Assembly (NCBI GenBank): GCA_021783435.1
Contig: JAJXUC010000124.1
Location: 1 to 11,924, forward strand
Direction: 5' to 3'
Length of the DNA: 11,924 bases
Source of the DNA: Pseudomonadota bacterium
GTDB lineage: Bacteria; Pseudomonadota; Gammaproteobacteria; Burkholderiales; Burkholderiaceae
Position 1 is the first letter of the stretch. Every line of letters begins with the position of its first letter. The notes beneath the pieces are model-generated. The model was not told where the DNA came from. It was given only the letters and a program-made list of their open reading frames with translations, and ran no database searches. Shown here piece by piece: positions 1 to 7,003 of this stretch. The translations under genes were made by a program, and so were the position numbers.

Positions 1-5
1 ATTGC

Positions 6-551
6 TTACTTCTGGTAGACGATGTCCACGCGGCGGTTTTCCGCGTAGTCGGCTTCGGTGGTGCCCAGCGCCTTGGGTTTTTCCTTGCCGAAGCTGATGG
101 CTTCCATCTGGCTGGGCTTGGCGCCCAGCAGTTCCATGCCTTTCATCACCGCGTCGGCGCGCTTCTGGCCCAGTGCCAGGTTGTATTCGCGGCTACCGCG
201 CGCATCGGTGTTGCCTTGCAGCTGGACATGGGCGGCAGGATGGCTCATCAGGTACTGGGCGTTGTTTTCCAGGACGGGGCGGTATTTGCCCTCGACAACG
301 TAGCTGTTGAAGGCGAAGTACACGCTCTTGGGAACGTCAGGTCCCGGGCCGGCGTTGCTTTCGGCGGGGGCCTGCACGGCCGCCACTTGGCTTTGACCCG
401 CGCCTTGGGCGTTGGCGCCCGCGTTACCGGTCACGGGAGCCGCAGTCTGCGACTCGACCGGAGCCTTGTTCATCTTGACGCCCGAGGCGCAGCCGCCCAG
501 GGTCAGCGCCGCGGCGAGTGCCGTCAGCAAAAGGGCAGAGCGTTGATTCAT
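6..551 (-). CDS. pal: Peptidoglycan-associated lipoprotein Pal
   Basis: Pal is an outer-membrane lipoprotein that binds peptidoglycan from the periplasmic side and works with TolB and TolA to keep the outer membrane attached and to constrict it at division. The 181-residue product starts with a lipoprotein signal peptide ending in the lipobox LGGC (residues 18-21); Cys21 would be lipidated and the +2 residue is Ala, consistent with outer-membrane sorting. An Ala/Gln/Gly/Pro-rich linker (about 25-72) leads to an OmpA-like domain (about 74-181). The peptidoglycan-binding signature TDARG (115-119) is followed by EYNLALGQKRA (122-132), with Asp116 and Arg131 in the expected diaminopimelate-contact positions, and NRRVD lies at 172-176. 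A Shine-Dalgarno GGAGAA lies 5 bases before the ATG and fixes the start. It lies 147 bases downstream of tolB on the same strand, the usual tolB-pal order. Length and motifs are typical, so the gene looks complete and functional. Confidence 0.97.
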   Translation of the reverse strand: MNQRSALLLTALAAALTLGGCASGVKMNKAPVESQTAAPVTGNAGANAQGAGQSQVAAVQAPAESNAGPGPDVPKSVYFAFNSYVVEGKYRPVLENNAQYLMSHPAAHVQLQGNTDARGSREYNLALGQKRADAVMKGMELLGAKPSQMEAISFGKEKPKALGTTEADYAENRRVDIVYQK

Positions 552-556
552 CGTTG

Positions 557-562
557 TTCTCC
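557..562 (-). promoter_or_regulatory. Ribosome binding site of pal
   Basis: On the minus strand this reads GGAGAA, followed by five bases and the pal ATG. It is one of only two strong Shine-Dalgarno sequences I see in the window and supports high independent translation of pal, an abundant lipoprotein, despite the 147-base gap after tolB. Confidence 0.7.
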
Positions 563-698
563 AAATGGTCAGGGTTTGAGTGTGTTGAAAACGGGTGAGG
601 CCGAAAACAGAGCTTACAAAAACACGGAAGATTGTGGCGGTGAAATATGAAACGGTGTTGTAGAACGGACTCGGCGACGTATCGCGCGGCGCGAACGC

Positions 699-2015
699 TT
701 AGTTGCCTGGTGTCCAGGGCCCCCAGGACGGCTCGCGCACTTGCAGGCCCGCGGCTGCCAGCGTGGTGCGCACGCTGCCATCGAGCGACGCGGTCTTGAG
801 CACTTCGGCGCCGCTCTCGTGGGCGGAGTAGAGCAGGATCTGGCCGTTGGGCGCAAAGCTCGGGTGCCCGTCGTCGCTGCCGTTGCCCAGGGCGCGGGTG
901 TTCCCGGAGGACAGATCCATCAGCCAGAGCTGGTAGTTGTTGCCCTGCTGGGAAATGTAGGCCAGGTTCTTGCCGTCCGCGCTGATGGCTGGGCTGACGT
1001 TGTAGCCGCCGTCGAAGGTCAGTCGGCGCACGCCGCTGCCGTCCACGCCGACCACGTAGATTTGCGGCGAGCCGTCGCGGTCGCTGACGAAGTAGATGCT
1101 CTTGCCGTCGGGCGAGAACACGGGTTCGGTGTCGATAGACCCGCTGTGCATGAGCTGGCGCGGCCGGCCGCCGGTGCGCGGCAGCAGGTAGATTTGCGAG
1201 TGGCCCGTGAGCGTGAGCACCACGGCCAACGTGCGCCCGTCGGGCGAGAACGCGGGTGCGCTGTTGGTGCCCCGGAAGTTTGCGACGGCGCGGCGCGCGC
1301 CGTTGCGGATGTCCTGGATGAACACGACCGGCTTGCCGGTTTCGAACGACACGTAGGCGAGGCTGCCGCCGTCGGGCGACCACACCGGGGACAGCAGGGG
1401 TTCGCGGCTGCGTAGTGCGGTCCTGGAGTTTTCGCCGTCGCTGTCGGCCACGACCAGCGAGAAATTGTGCTGCCCGGCCTTGCTGATGTAGGCGATGCGT
1501 GTGGCGAATACGCCACGCTGGCCGGTGAGCTTCTGGTAGATGAAGTCGCTGATGCGGTGGGCGGCCAGGCGCAGGTCGCCGGTGACGACCTGGTAGATCT
1601 CGCCGCCCATGTCGGTCTGCTTCACGGCGTCCCAGAGGCGGAACCGGATCATCCAGCGGTTGGGTCCTTCGGGCGTGACGCTGCCGCCGGCAACCGCCTC
1701 CAGCGCCTGGGTGCGCCAGGCCGCGTAATTCGGCGGGCCCTGCTCCGTGAGCACCGCGCCGCCCAGGTTGGAGGTGCGGAACTGCCCGCTGCGCGCGAGG
1801 TCGGCGCGCACGATGTCGGCGATGGGCTGCGGGCAGCTGTCCTGCCCCTTGAATGGAGCGATGGCCACCGGAATCTGCGTGGCGCCGATGCCGGACACGT
1901 CGACCTTGAACTGGGCGCGCGCCAGCTCGGGAACGGCCAGAGCGGCAGCTGTGACGCCCATGGAGCGCCACAAAGGGCTTGTCAGGCTGTTGAGCAGGAA
2001 ATGTCGTCGCTTCAT
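699..2015 (-). CDS. tolB: Tol-Pal system beta-propeller protein TolB
   Basis: TolB is the periplasmic component of the Tol-Pal complex; it binds Pal and is released by TolA. The 438-residue product is of normal family length. Residues 1-34 look like a signal peptide ending in ARA before Gln35. The N-terminal alpha/beta domain spans about 36-170 (VAIAPFKGQ at 50-58). The C-terminal six-bladed propeller (about 170-438) carries PD40-type repeats: SPVWSPDGGSLAYVS from 209, APAFSPDG from 253, EPVFSPDGKSIYFVSDRDG from 297, SPAISADGKNLAYIS from 341 and HPSFAPNG from 384. The signal peptide begins MKRRHFLL, which resembles a twin-arginine motif, whereas TolB is usually Sec-exported. No clear Shine-Dalgarno precedes the ATG, but the signal peptide starts there. 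Upstream is a sugar-transferase gene rather than the usual tolA; pal follows. Identity is secure; the export route is inferred. Confidence 0.97.
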   Translation of the reverse strand: MKRRHFLLNSLTSPLWRSMGVTAAALAVPELARAQFKVDVSGIGATQIPVAIAPFKGQDSCPQPIADIVRADLARSGQFRTSNLGGAVLTEQGPPNYAAWRTQALEAVAGGSVTPEGPNRWMIRFRLWDAVKQTDMGGEIYQVVTGDLRLAAHRISDFIYQKLTGQRGVFATRIAYISKAGQHNFSLVVADSDGENSRTALRSREPLLSPVWSPDGGSLAYVSFETGKPVVFIQDIRNGARRAVANFRGTNSAPAFSPDGRTLAVVLTLTGHSQIYLLPRTGGRPRQLMHSGSIDTEPVFSPDGKSIYFVSDRDGSPQIYVVGVDGSGVRRLTFDGGYNVSPAISADGKNLAYISQQGNNYQLWLMDLSSGNTRALGNGSDDGHPSFAPNGQILLYSAHESGAEVLKTASLDGSVRTTLAAAGLQVREPSWGPWTPGN

Positions 2016-2265
2016 GAGTGATGGGACTTGGTATGGGGCTGCAGGCCGTGGGTCTGTTGTGCCGTCGTCGGGGAATCAGTCCGCAAATGTCGCATCATGG
2101 GCTTTTATTGACGATCTGATTCTACGTAGGCTCACCAGCGGGATGGGTAATCGAATGCAACGGCAATGCGGTCGAGAGCGTTCCCGAAACCCGGGCACCC
2201 AGGTTTCAGGACATGGTTTGAAAGGCGCGGCGCGATGAATGTTCCCGGGGCGTTGGGGGATCGTT
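2016..2265. other. Intergenic region between the LPS block and tolB
   Basis: This 250-base spacer has no convincing coding frame. It separates the stop of the WaaE-like glycosyltransferase from the tolB start, both genes being leftward, and must hold any terminator of the LPS block and any promoter of tolB. It contains a strong hairpin (2183-2210) and, on the minus strand, a possible -10 hexamer TAGAAT (2124 down to 2119) with no good -35 hexamer at the usual distance. I therefore leave the tolB promoter unassigned. Confidence 0.5.
2183..2210 (-). terminator. Strong hairpin, candidate terminator of the LPS block
   Basis: Arms of 12 bases (2183-2194 and 2199-2210) flank a 4-base loop. On the minus-strand RNA the arms read CCUGAAACCUGG and CCGGGUUUCGGG, giving 12 continuous pairs of which two are G-U. 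On the plus strand the same two positions are C-A mismatches, so the structure favours leftward RNA. It begins 56 bases after the upstream glycosyltransferase stop. The following bases (GAACGC) are not a U-tract, so it is not a textbook intrinsic terminator; a Rho-assisted stop, 3'-end stabiliser or tolB leader element is also possible. Confidence 0.5.
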
Positions 2266-3075
2266 TCAGCCTTGCGATGCATCGGAGGAAGTTCCTGGAG
2301 CGGGCGACGTTCCGGCACGCTGTAATTGCCAAAGCTTGATGTAGCGATACCACGTTTCGTGGGCCATGGAGCAAGCCAGTACGAAACCCAGGCGCCCGTC
2401 GAGAAAGCCAAGCCGTAGGACATAGGCGCGGAAAAAGGCCCAGCGGCTGTGCACGAGGGCGGCCAGCAGGCTGCCGGTTTTTCCTTTTGCCGCGGCCTTG
2501 CGCGCGCCAGCCGAGGAATAGCGGTTCATCTTGTCGAGCACGTCGTCGAACGAGCGGTAGCTGATGTGCAACAGGTCATGTTGCAGTTGCCCGATGCGCC
2601 CGCCCGCCTGCACCGACTCATGCACGATGTCCTGCGAGAACCGCGCCTTGCTACGCCGGAACAGGCGCACCACGCGGTCCGGGTACCAGCCGCCATGCCG
2701 CATGAACTGGCCGCAGTAGCTGGACAGGCGAGGCAGGGAATAGGCGTCGGGGGTGCCCGGGCGGGTGATGGCGGCACGGATTTCAGCGGCCAGCTCGGGG
2801 GTGACGCGCTCGTCGGCGTCCACGGACAGCACCCAGTCACAGCGCGCCAAGTCCAGCGCGCGGTTTTTCTGCGTGCCGAAGCCGGGCCAGTCGGCGTTGA
2901 CCTCGACCCTGGCGCCTCGGTCGCGCGCAATGGCCACGGTGGCATCATCGCTGCCGCCATCCAGCACGACGATTTCATCGCACCACGCCAGCCCAGCCAG
3001 GCATTCAGGCAGGTTGTGTGCCTCGTTGCGGGTGATGAGGATGGCGGAAATGGTCGGCCGTGCGGATGCCGTCAT
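2266..3075 (-). CDS. WaaE/KdtX-like family 2 glycosyltransferase (LPS core)
   Basis: This 269-residue cytoplasmic glycosyltransferase has a GT-A fold of family 2 and most resembles the WaaE/KdtX group, which adds a sugar, typically glucose, to the LPS inner core. Visible features are the N-terminal nucleotide-binding start ISAILITRNEAHNL (9-22), EIVVLDGGSDDAT (34-46), the DXD-type metal/sugar-nucleotide motif VDADE (85-89), then GGWYPDRVVRLFR (128-140) and VHES (151-154), a spacing typical of this subfamily. The C-terminal part (about 200-250) is hydrophobic and aromatic, suggesting membrane association. The start ATG overlaps the stop of the upstream glycosyltransferase by 4 bases (ATGA), with no Shine-Dalgarno, pointing to translational coupling. 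Its base composition is GC-rich like the housekeeping genes, unlike the next two genes upstream, so it may be the resident core gene. Donor and acceptor sugars cannot be read from the sequence. Confidence 0.85.
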   Translation of the reverse strand: MTASARPTISAILITRNEAHNLPECLAGLAWCDEIVVLDGGSDDATVAIARDRGARVEVNADWPGFGTQKNRALDLARCDWVLSVDADERVTPELAAEIRAAITRPGTPDAYSLPRLSSYCGQFMRHGGWYPDRVVRLFRRSKARFSQDIVHESVQAGGRIGQLQHDLLHISYRSFDDVLDKMNRYSSAGARKAAAKGKTGSLLAALVHSRWAFFRAYVLRLGFLDGRLGFVLACSMAHETWYRYIKLWQLQRAGTSPAPGTSSDASQG

Positions 3076-4019
3076 GGTGTGTCGGGCTGCGCGGAATTTG
3101 CGGCGGCCGCATGTTGTTCATTCGAGAAATGAAGGCCGGGCGCCGCATCCCAGGCCCTGATGTCGCCGAGGGGGAAATCACCACTTAAGCCATACAGCGC
3201 ACGCTTGAGGCGACCTATAAGCGTTGGTCTGGGTAGATTCTCCGGAGTCAGTAAATTCCCAGGTGATTTTTCGCTGCAGCGGGCCAGGTAGCGTCTCCTG
3301 AACTCGCCTTGTGTCAAGCCCCATTTTGTCACGAAAGTTCTGGCTCCATGATTTCGGCGAACTTTCCCGGTGCTCTTGCAAGCGAAGTGATAAACCCTAC
3401 TGGCGCTGATCACGGCGTAGTGGCGACACCCTAAAATCCAGAATTTCATCATCAGATCATCTTCGCTGCCCATGCCCGGACTAAATTCCACGCTGTAGCC
3501 GCCAACCATATTCCACCAACGCTTGCTCACCACGCTTACCGGCGATGCTAATCCGAGGATATCTTGACGACAGTCTTGTAAGTAGCCATCGAGCATCCTT
3601 GACTCATCAAAGGTGGCAGCGCTTCTACCAAAATCACGAACGATGGTGATCGGATTGACAGTACGCTGTGGTTCTATCACTGTCGCAGAAAGATAAAACA
3701 AATCATTGGGTTGGGCGTTAATGGCGTTCAAGAGCGCAGCATCCCAACCGGGGCAACAAATCATATCGTCATTGAGGTATACAAACCATTTCTTGCTGGC
3801 CATACTGGCAAGTTGATTTACGGCGATGCAAATGCCCGTGTTGCGTGCAGAATGGCTATAAAGCAATCCTTGCTCTTGCACCCACTGCAGTGTCCCATCA
3901 CTGCCATCATTCACGTGAATCAGAATTTCGTGTGGATAAATGGAGTGGCGGCGAATGCTTTCTATGCAGAGTTTAAGATAGTCGATATTATTCCAGGTCG
4001 GGATAAGAATGCTAAACAT
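3072..4019 (-). CDS. Family 2 glycosyltransferase, outer-core or O-chain type
   Basis: This is a 315-residue GT-A glycosyltransferase of family 2. Motifs in order: FSILIPTWNN (2-11) at the start of the Rossmann-like fold, EILIHVNDGSDGT (31-43), HSARNTGICIAVNQL (56-70), the DXD-equivalent YLNDDM (81-86), and SPGMGSEDDLMMKFW (180-194), whose Glu186-Asp187 match the ED catalytic-base motif of family 2 enzymes. The C-terminus (about 255-315) has no recognisable motif. The start lies one base after the stop of the ligase gene (TGATATG), so the pair is translationally coupled. Base use is clearly more AT-rich than in flanking genes up to around 3180. The final 35 or so codons are GC-rich (AWDAAPG to the end), suggesting a composition junction inside the gene. 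Role inferred from the neighbours: a sugar transfer in outer-core or O-polysaccharide assembly. Substrates unknown. Confidence 0.85.
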   Translation of the reverse strand: MFSILIPTWNNIDYLKLCIESIRRHSIYPHEILIHVNDGSDGTLQWVQEQGLLYSHSARNTGICIAVNQLASMASKKWFVYLNDDMICCPGWDAALLNAINAQPNDLFYLSATVIEPQRTVNPITIVRDFGRSAATFDESRMLDGYLQDCRQDILGLASPVSVVSKRWWNMVGGYSVEFSPGMGSEDDLMMKFWILGCRHYAVISASRVYHFACKSTGKVRRNHGARTFVTKWGLTQGEFRRRYLARCSEKSPGNLLTPENLPRPTLIGRLKRALYGLSGDFPLGDIRAWDAAPGLHFSNEQHAAAANSAQPDTP

Positions 4020-4020
4020 A

Positions 4021-5226
4021 TCAATTGGAAGTGCTGCGAATTGGGTTTTTTATCGAAAATGCGACGAGAAGAATCATCATGCCTTGCCATCTCCATATAA
4101 ATGTATCGGAAAAGGACGCAATTAAGAATGTGACGAGAATAATGAACTTGAATTCACCAATAGGGGTGTTTGCGATAATTTTGCTATCATTGTAGAATAT
4201 TGAAATTATCGCATAAAACAATGCAAAACCTATCAGACCGTATTCCGCAAGAATGGCAAGATAGGTGTTGTGGGGTTCAATGGCCCAATACCATATGGCG
4301 TCAATTTTTGGAATCTCGTGATTCTTCATGAGTGTGAAGAAGTGCGGCGTGTACCCTCCGGCTCCAACCCCTAGAAAAGGATGGGATACGAACATTTTGA
4401 TAGCCGCCTCCCAAAATGCAAATCGCAATCCGAAATCTGTCGATGCGTTGCCTGATTGGTATAGAACAAGATTTTGATATGCTTCAAACCATCGGTGGAT
4501 AATATAGGGGGACAATGCTATAAAGATAACGGTTAGTGTTGCGGCCCCGATTGTTAGTAGTTTATGCTTTATCAGTGCGTTGCGATAAAAAAATAAAGCG
4601 AGAATTATCAGCATCAATTGTGCTGTTCTCCCTGTGCTCCAACCTAGCTCAAAAATAAGGGCGCATGCAAATATGATGGAGGTGTATGGATTCTTGAAGT
4701 AAAACCTGCGCCTAGCGTCGTTTATTAAGATAATAATTGTTGGTGGGACCAGCATGGCTAAATAGACTCTGTTGCCGAAGCCAACTAAACCATATTTAGC
4801 GTTGTATTCAAAGCCGTTTATTAGGTGACTGTACTGGACCATGAAAATGATGGCATTGGTGATGTTGCCAAATATTAATGCGTAGACGAGCAGTTTGAAT
4901 TTCCTCTCGCTCCACTCGATGGTGAGCGAGCTTAGGGGTAATATTGCATACCACCATAGACTTTTAAGTGATGGCCAGGAGTCGGCCCAGGATGGGGCCC
5001 AAAAAGCGCTTATAGCAACCCAGAGCGCAAAAATAATCGTGATTAGTGATTTTTTATCGAATTTTTTTTGAATTTCCTTTGATAAACCAAGGATTATTGC
5101 GGAGAGGATGACGAATCCTCCGCCCATTATATTCATGCCGGCAACGGATGTCGGGGCAAAAAATATAATTCCAGCGAGTGATAGCGCCTGTACGTTTTTG
5201 AGGGCATTTTTTGCGCTTGGCATCAT
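4021..5226 (-). CDS. waaL: O-antigen ligase family membrane protein (WaaL-like)
   Basis: This 401-residue, very hydrophobic protein has about ten to twelve predicted membrane spans and the Wzy_C/O-antigen ligase signature. WaaL-type enzymes transfer undecaprenyl-linked O-polysaccharide onto lipid A-core on the periplasmic face of the inner membrane. Diagnostic stretches are GWSTGRTAQL (195-204; Arg200), FGLRFAFWEAAIKMFVSHPF (265-284), GVGAGGY (286-292) and IEPHNTYLAILAEYGLIG (316-333), where His319 lies in the loop that carries the catalytic His in WaaL. Two adjacent ATG codons (5226 and 5223) could start it, and neither has a Shine-Dalgarno. It is divergent from msbA with 30 bases between them and heads a coupled run with two glycosyltransferases. 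The gene is strikingly AT-rich (for example 5041-5100), a sign of horizontal acquisition. Wzy polymerases share this domain; the linkage to msbA and core-type transferases favours a ligase, but the distinction is inference. Confidence 0.82.
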   Translation of the reverse strand: MMPSAKNALKNVQALSLAGIIFFAPTSVAGMNIMGGGFVILSAIILGLSKEIQKKFDKKSLITIIFALWVAISAFWAPSWADSWPSLKSLWWYAILPLSSLTIEWSERKFKLLVYALIFGNITNAIIFMVQYSHLINGFEYNAKYGLVGFGNRVYLAMLVPPTIIILINDARRRFYFKNPYTSIIFACALIFELGWSTGRTAQLMLIILALFFYRNALIKHKLLTIGAATLTVIFIALSPYIIHRWFEAYQNLVLYQSGNASTDFGLRFAFWEAAIKMFVSHPFLGVGAGGYTPHFFTLMKNHEIPKIDAIWYWAIEPHNTYLAILAEYGLIGFALFYAIISIFYNDSKIIANTPIGEFKFIILVTFLIASFSDTFIWRWQGMMILLVAFSIKNPIRSTSN

Positions 5227-5256
5227 CGTTTATATGCTAAAGTTGGCTGATTTCAT

Positions 5257-6996
5257 GTGATTGAAATGTCGTCTGATTTGCTGCGCCGTCTAGTCGATTC
5301 GAATCCCCGCAACCGCGCCGCCGCCCTGCTCATCGTGCTGTGCGCCGCCATCGTCGCGGCGACCGAGCCGGCGCTTCCAGCGCTGATGAAGCATGTGCTC
5401 GATGTTGGCTTCACGTCGAAGCGCGATTTCCCCCTGTGGGCGGTCCCTGCGGTCTTGCTTGGGCTGTTCACGGTGCGCGGTCTGGCGTGGCTGACTTCGC
5501 AGTTTCTCACACAGTGGATGACGCAGAACGTGTTGGCGCGGGTGCGCACGCTGGTGTACGGCCAGATTGTGCATGCCCAGCTCGCGCAATTGCAGCGCGA
5601 AAGCGCCAGCAGCCTGATCGGCGCGGCGGTGTACGAGGCGCAGCTGGCGCTGGGCATGATCTTCCCCGGCCTACTCACCCTGGTGCGCGACAGCCTGACG
5701 CTGCTGGCGCTGTTCGGCTATCTGATGTGGCTGAACTGGAGCCTCACGCTGCTGACCCTGGCCATCCTGCTGCCGCTGTTGTTCACCATGCGTCTGATCA
5801 GCCGCCGCGCCAAGCGCCTGAACGCGCAGATGCAGAAGGCGGCGGAGGTCACCTCGTATGCGCTGGAAGAGGGCATGCTGGCGGCGCCGGTGATTCGCGT
5901 GCACAACGCGCAGGACGGGTTTGCCGCGCGCTTCGAGGCCATCAACCAAGGCCTGCGCCGTACCACGGTGAAGACCCTGGTGTCCGGGTCGTCGACCACG
6001 CCGGTGTCGCAGTGGCTGTCGGCGCTGGCGGTGTCGGTGGTGATGGTCTATGCGTTGCACCAGAGCGATGTGTCGGGCCAGCACAGCGTGGGCGGCTTCG
6101 TCTCCTTCATCACCGCGATGCTGATGACCCTGTCGCCCCTGCGGCGAGTGTCCGACATCGTGCAGCCCATGGTGCGCGCGCTCAGCTCGCTGGAGCGGCT
6201 GCATGGCATCATCGACACGCCGCAGGAGGCCGACACGGGTTCGTTCGAACTGGCGCGCGCCCACGGCGAGCTGCGCTTCGAGGATGTGACGGTGCGCATC
6301 GGCGCCATGGATCGCCCGGTGCTCGACCGCGTCAGCCTGCACGTGCACGCGGGCGAGAGTCTCGCGCTGGTGGGGCCGTCCGGTGCCGGCAAGACCACGC
6401 TGATGCGTCTGGTGCCGCGTCTGCTGGAACCCAGCTCCGGCCGCCTGCTCCTGGATGGCGTGCCGCTGCGCGACTGGAGGCTGCACGCGCTGCGCCAGCA
6501 GATCGCCCTCGTCAGCCAGGACGTGGTGCTGCTGAACGACAGCGTGGCGGCCAATGTGAGTTTCGGCGAGCCGGTGGACGAGGCCCGCGCCTGGAGCGCG
6601 CTGGAAGCCGCCGCGTTGGCCGACTTCGTGCGCGGCCTGCCGGGCGGGCTGCATGCCGAGATCGGCCACAACGGCTCGCAGCTCTCGGGCGGGCAGCGCC
6701 AGCGCCTGTCCATCGCCCGCGCGCTTTACCGCGATGCGCCGCTGCTCATTCTGGACGAGGCCACCAGCGCGCTCGACGCCGAAAGCGAGCGCCTGGTGCA
6801 GCAAGCCGTGGACCGCCTGATGCAAGGGCGCACGACCATCGTCATCGCCCACCGCTTGGCCACCATTGCCCACTGCGACCGCATCGCGGTGCTGGACGAA
6901 GGGCGGCTGGTGGAGCTGGGGACGCAAGCGGAACTGCTGGCACGTGGCGGCTTGTATGCCCAGCTGCATCGCATGCAGTTCGCATCGGTAACCTGA
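5257..6996 (+). CDS. msbA: Lipid A export ABC transporter MsbA
   Basis: MsbA is a homodimeric inner-membrane half-transporter that flips lipid A-core from the cytoplasmic to the periplasmic leaflet using ATP. The 579-residue product has an N-terminal six-helix membrane domain (about 20-310) and a C-terminal nucleotide-binding domain (about 338-579). All ATPase motifs are intact: Walker A GPSGAGKT (373-380), Q-loop Gln421 in VSQDVVLL, signature LSGGQRQR (476-483), Walker B LLILDEA (496-502), D-loop SALD (504-507) and H-loop His532 in IAHRL. The first in-frame start is GTG at 5257; an ATG three codons later (5266) is equally plausible, and neither has a clear Shine-Dalgarno. Codon use is GC-rich like the housekeeping genes even though lower-GC LPS genes lie on both sides. 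Other family members export different lipids or peptides, but the length, motifs and LPS neighbours support MsbA. Confidence 0.93.
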   Translation: MIEMSSDLLRRLVDSNPRNRAAALLIVLCAAIVAATEPALPALMKHVLDVGFTSKRDFPLWAVPAVLLGLFTVRGLAWLTSQFLTQWMTQNVLARVRTLVYGQIVHAQLAQLQRESASSLIGAAVYEAQLALGMIFPGLLTLVRDSLTLLALFGYLMWLNWSLTLLTLAILLPLLFTMRLISRRAKRLNAQMQKAAEVTSYALEEGMLAAPVIRVHNAQDGFAARFEAINQGLRRTTVKTLVSGSSTTPVSQWLSALAVSVVMVYALHQSDVSGQHSVGGFVSFITAMLMTLSPLRRVSDIVQPMVRALSSLERLHGIIDTPQEADTGSFELARAHGELRFEDVTVRIGAMDRPVLDRVSLHVHAGESLALVGPSGAGKTTLMRLVPRLLEPSSGRLLLDGVPLRDWRLHALRQQIALVSQDVVLLNDSVAANVSFGEPVDEARAWSALEAAALADFVRGLPGGLHAEIGHNGSQLSGGQRQRLSIARALYRDAPLLILDEATSALDAESERLVQQAVDRLMQGRTTIVIAHRLATIAHCDRIAVLDEGRLVELGTQAELLARGGLYAQLHRMQFASVT

Positions 6997-7003
6997 AGTT
7001 CAT

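Noticed and set aside
424..1971. A 515-codon open frame overlapping tolB and pal on the same strand
   Set aside because: Arg/His/Pro-rich low-complexity translation, out of frame with tolB, which has full family motifs.
2076..2423. A 115-codon leftward frame across the LPS-tolB spacer
   Set aside because: Half of it overlaps the WaaE-like gene out of frame and the translation has no family character.
5227..5256. Specific -35/-10 promoters for waaL and msbA
   Set aside because: TATATG and TATAAA-like hexamers exist, but no -35 hexamer at proper spacing matches well, so I did not annotate either promoter.
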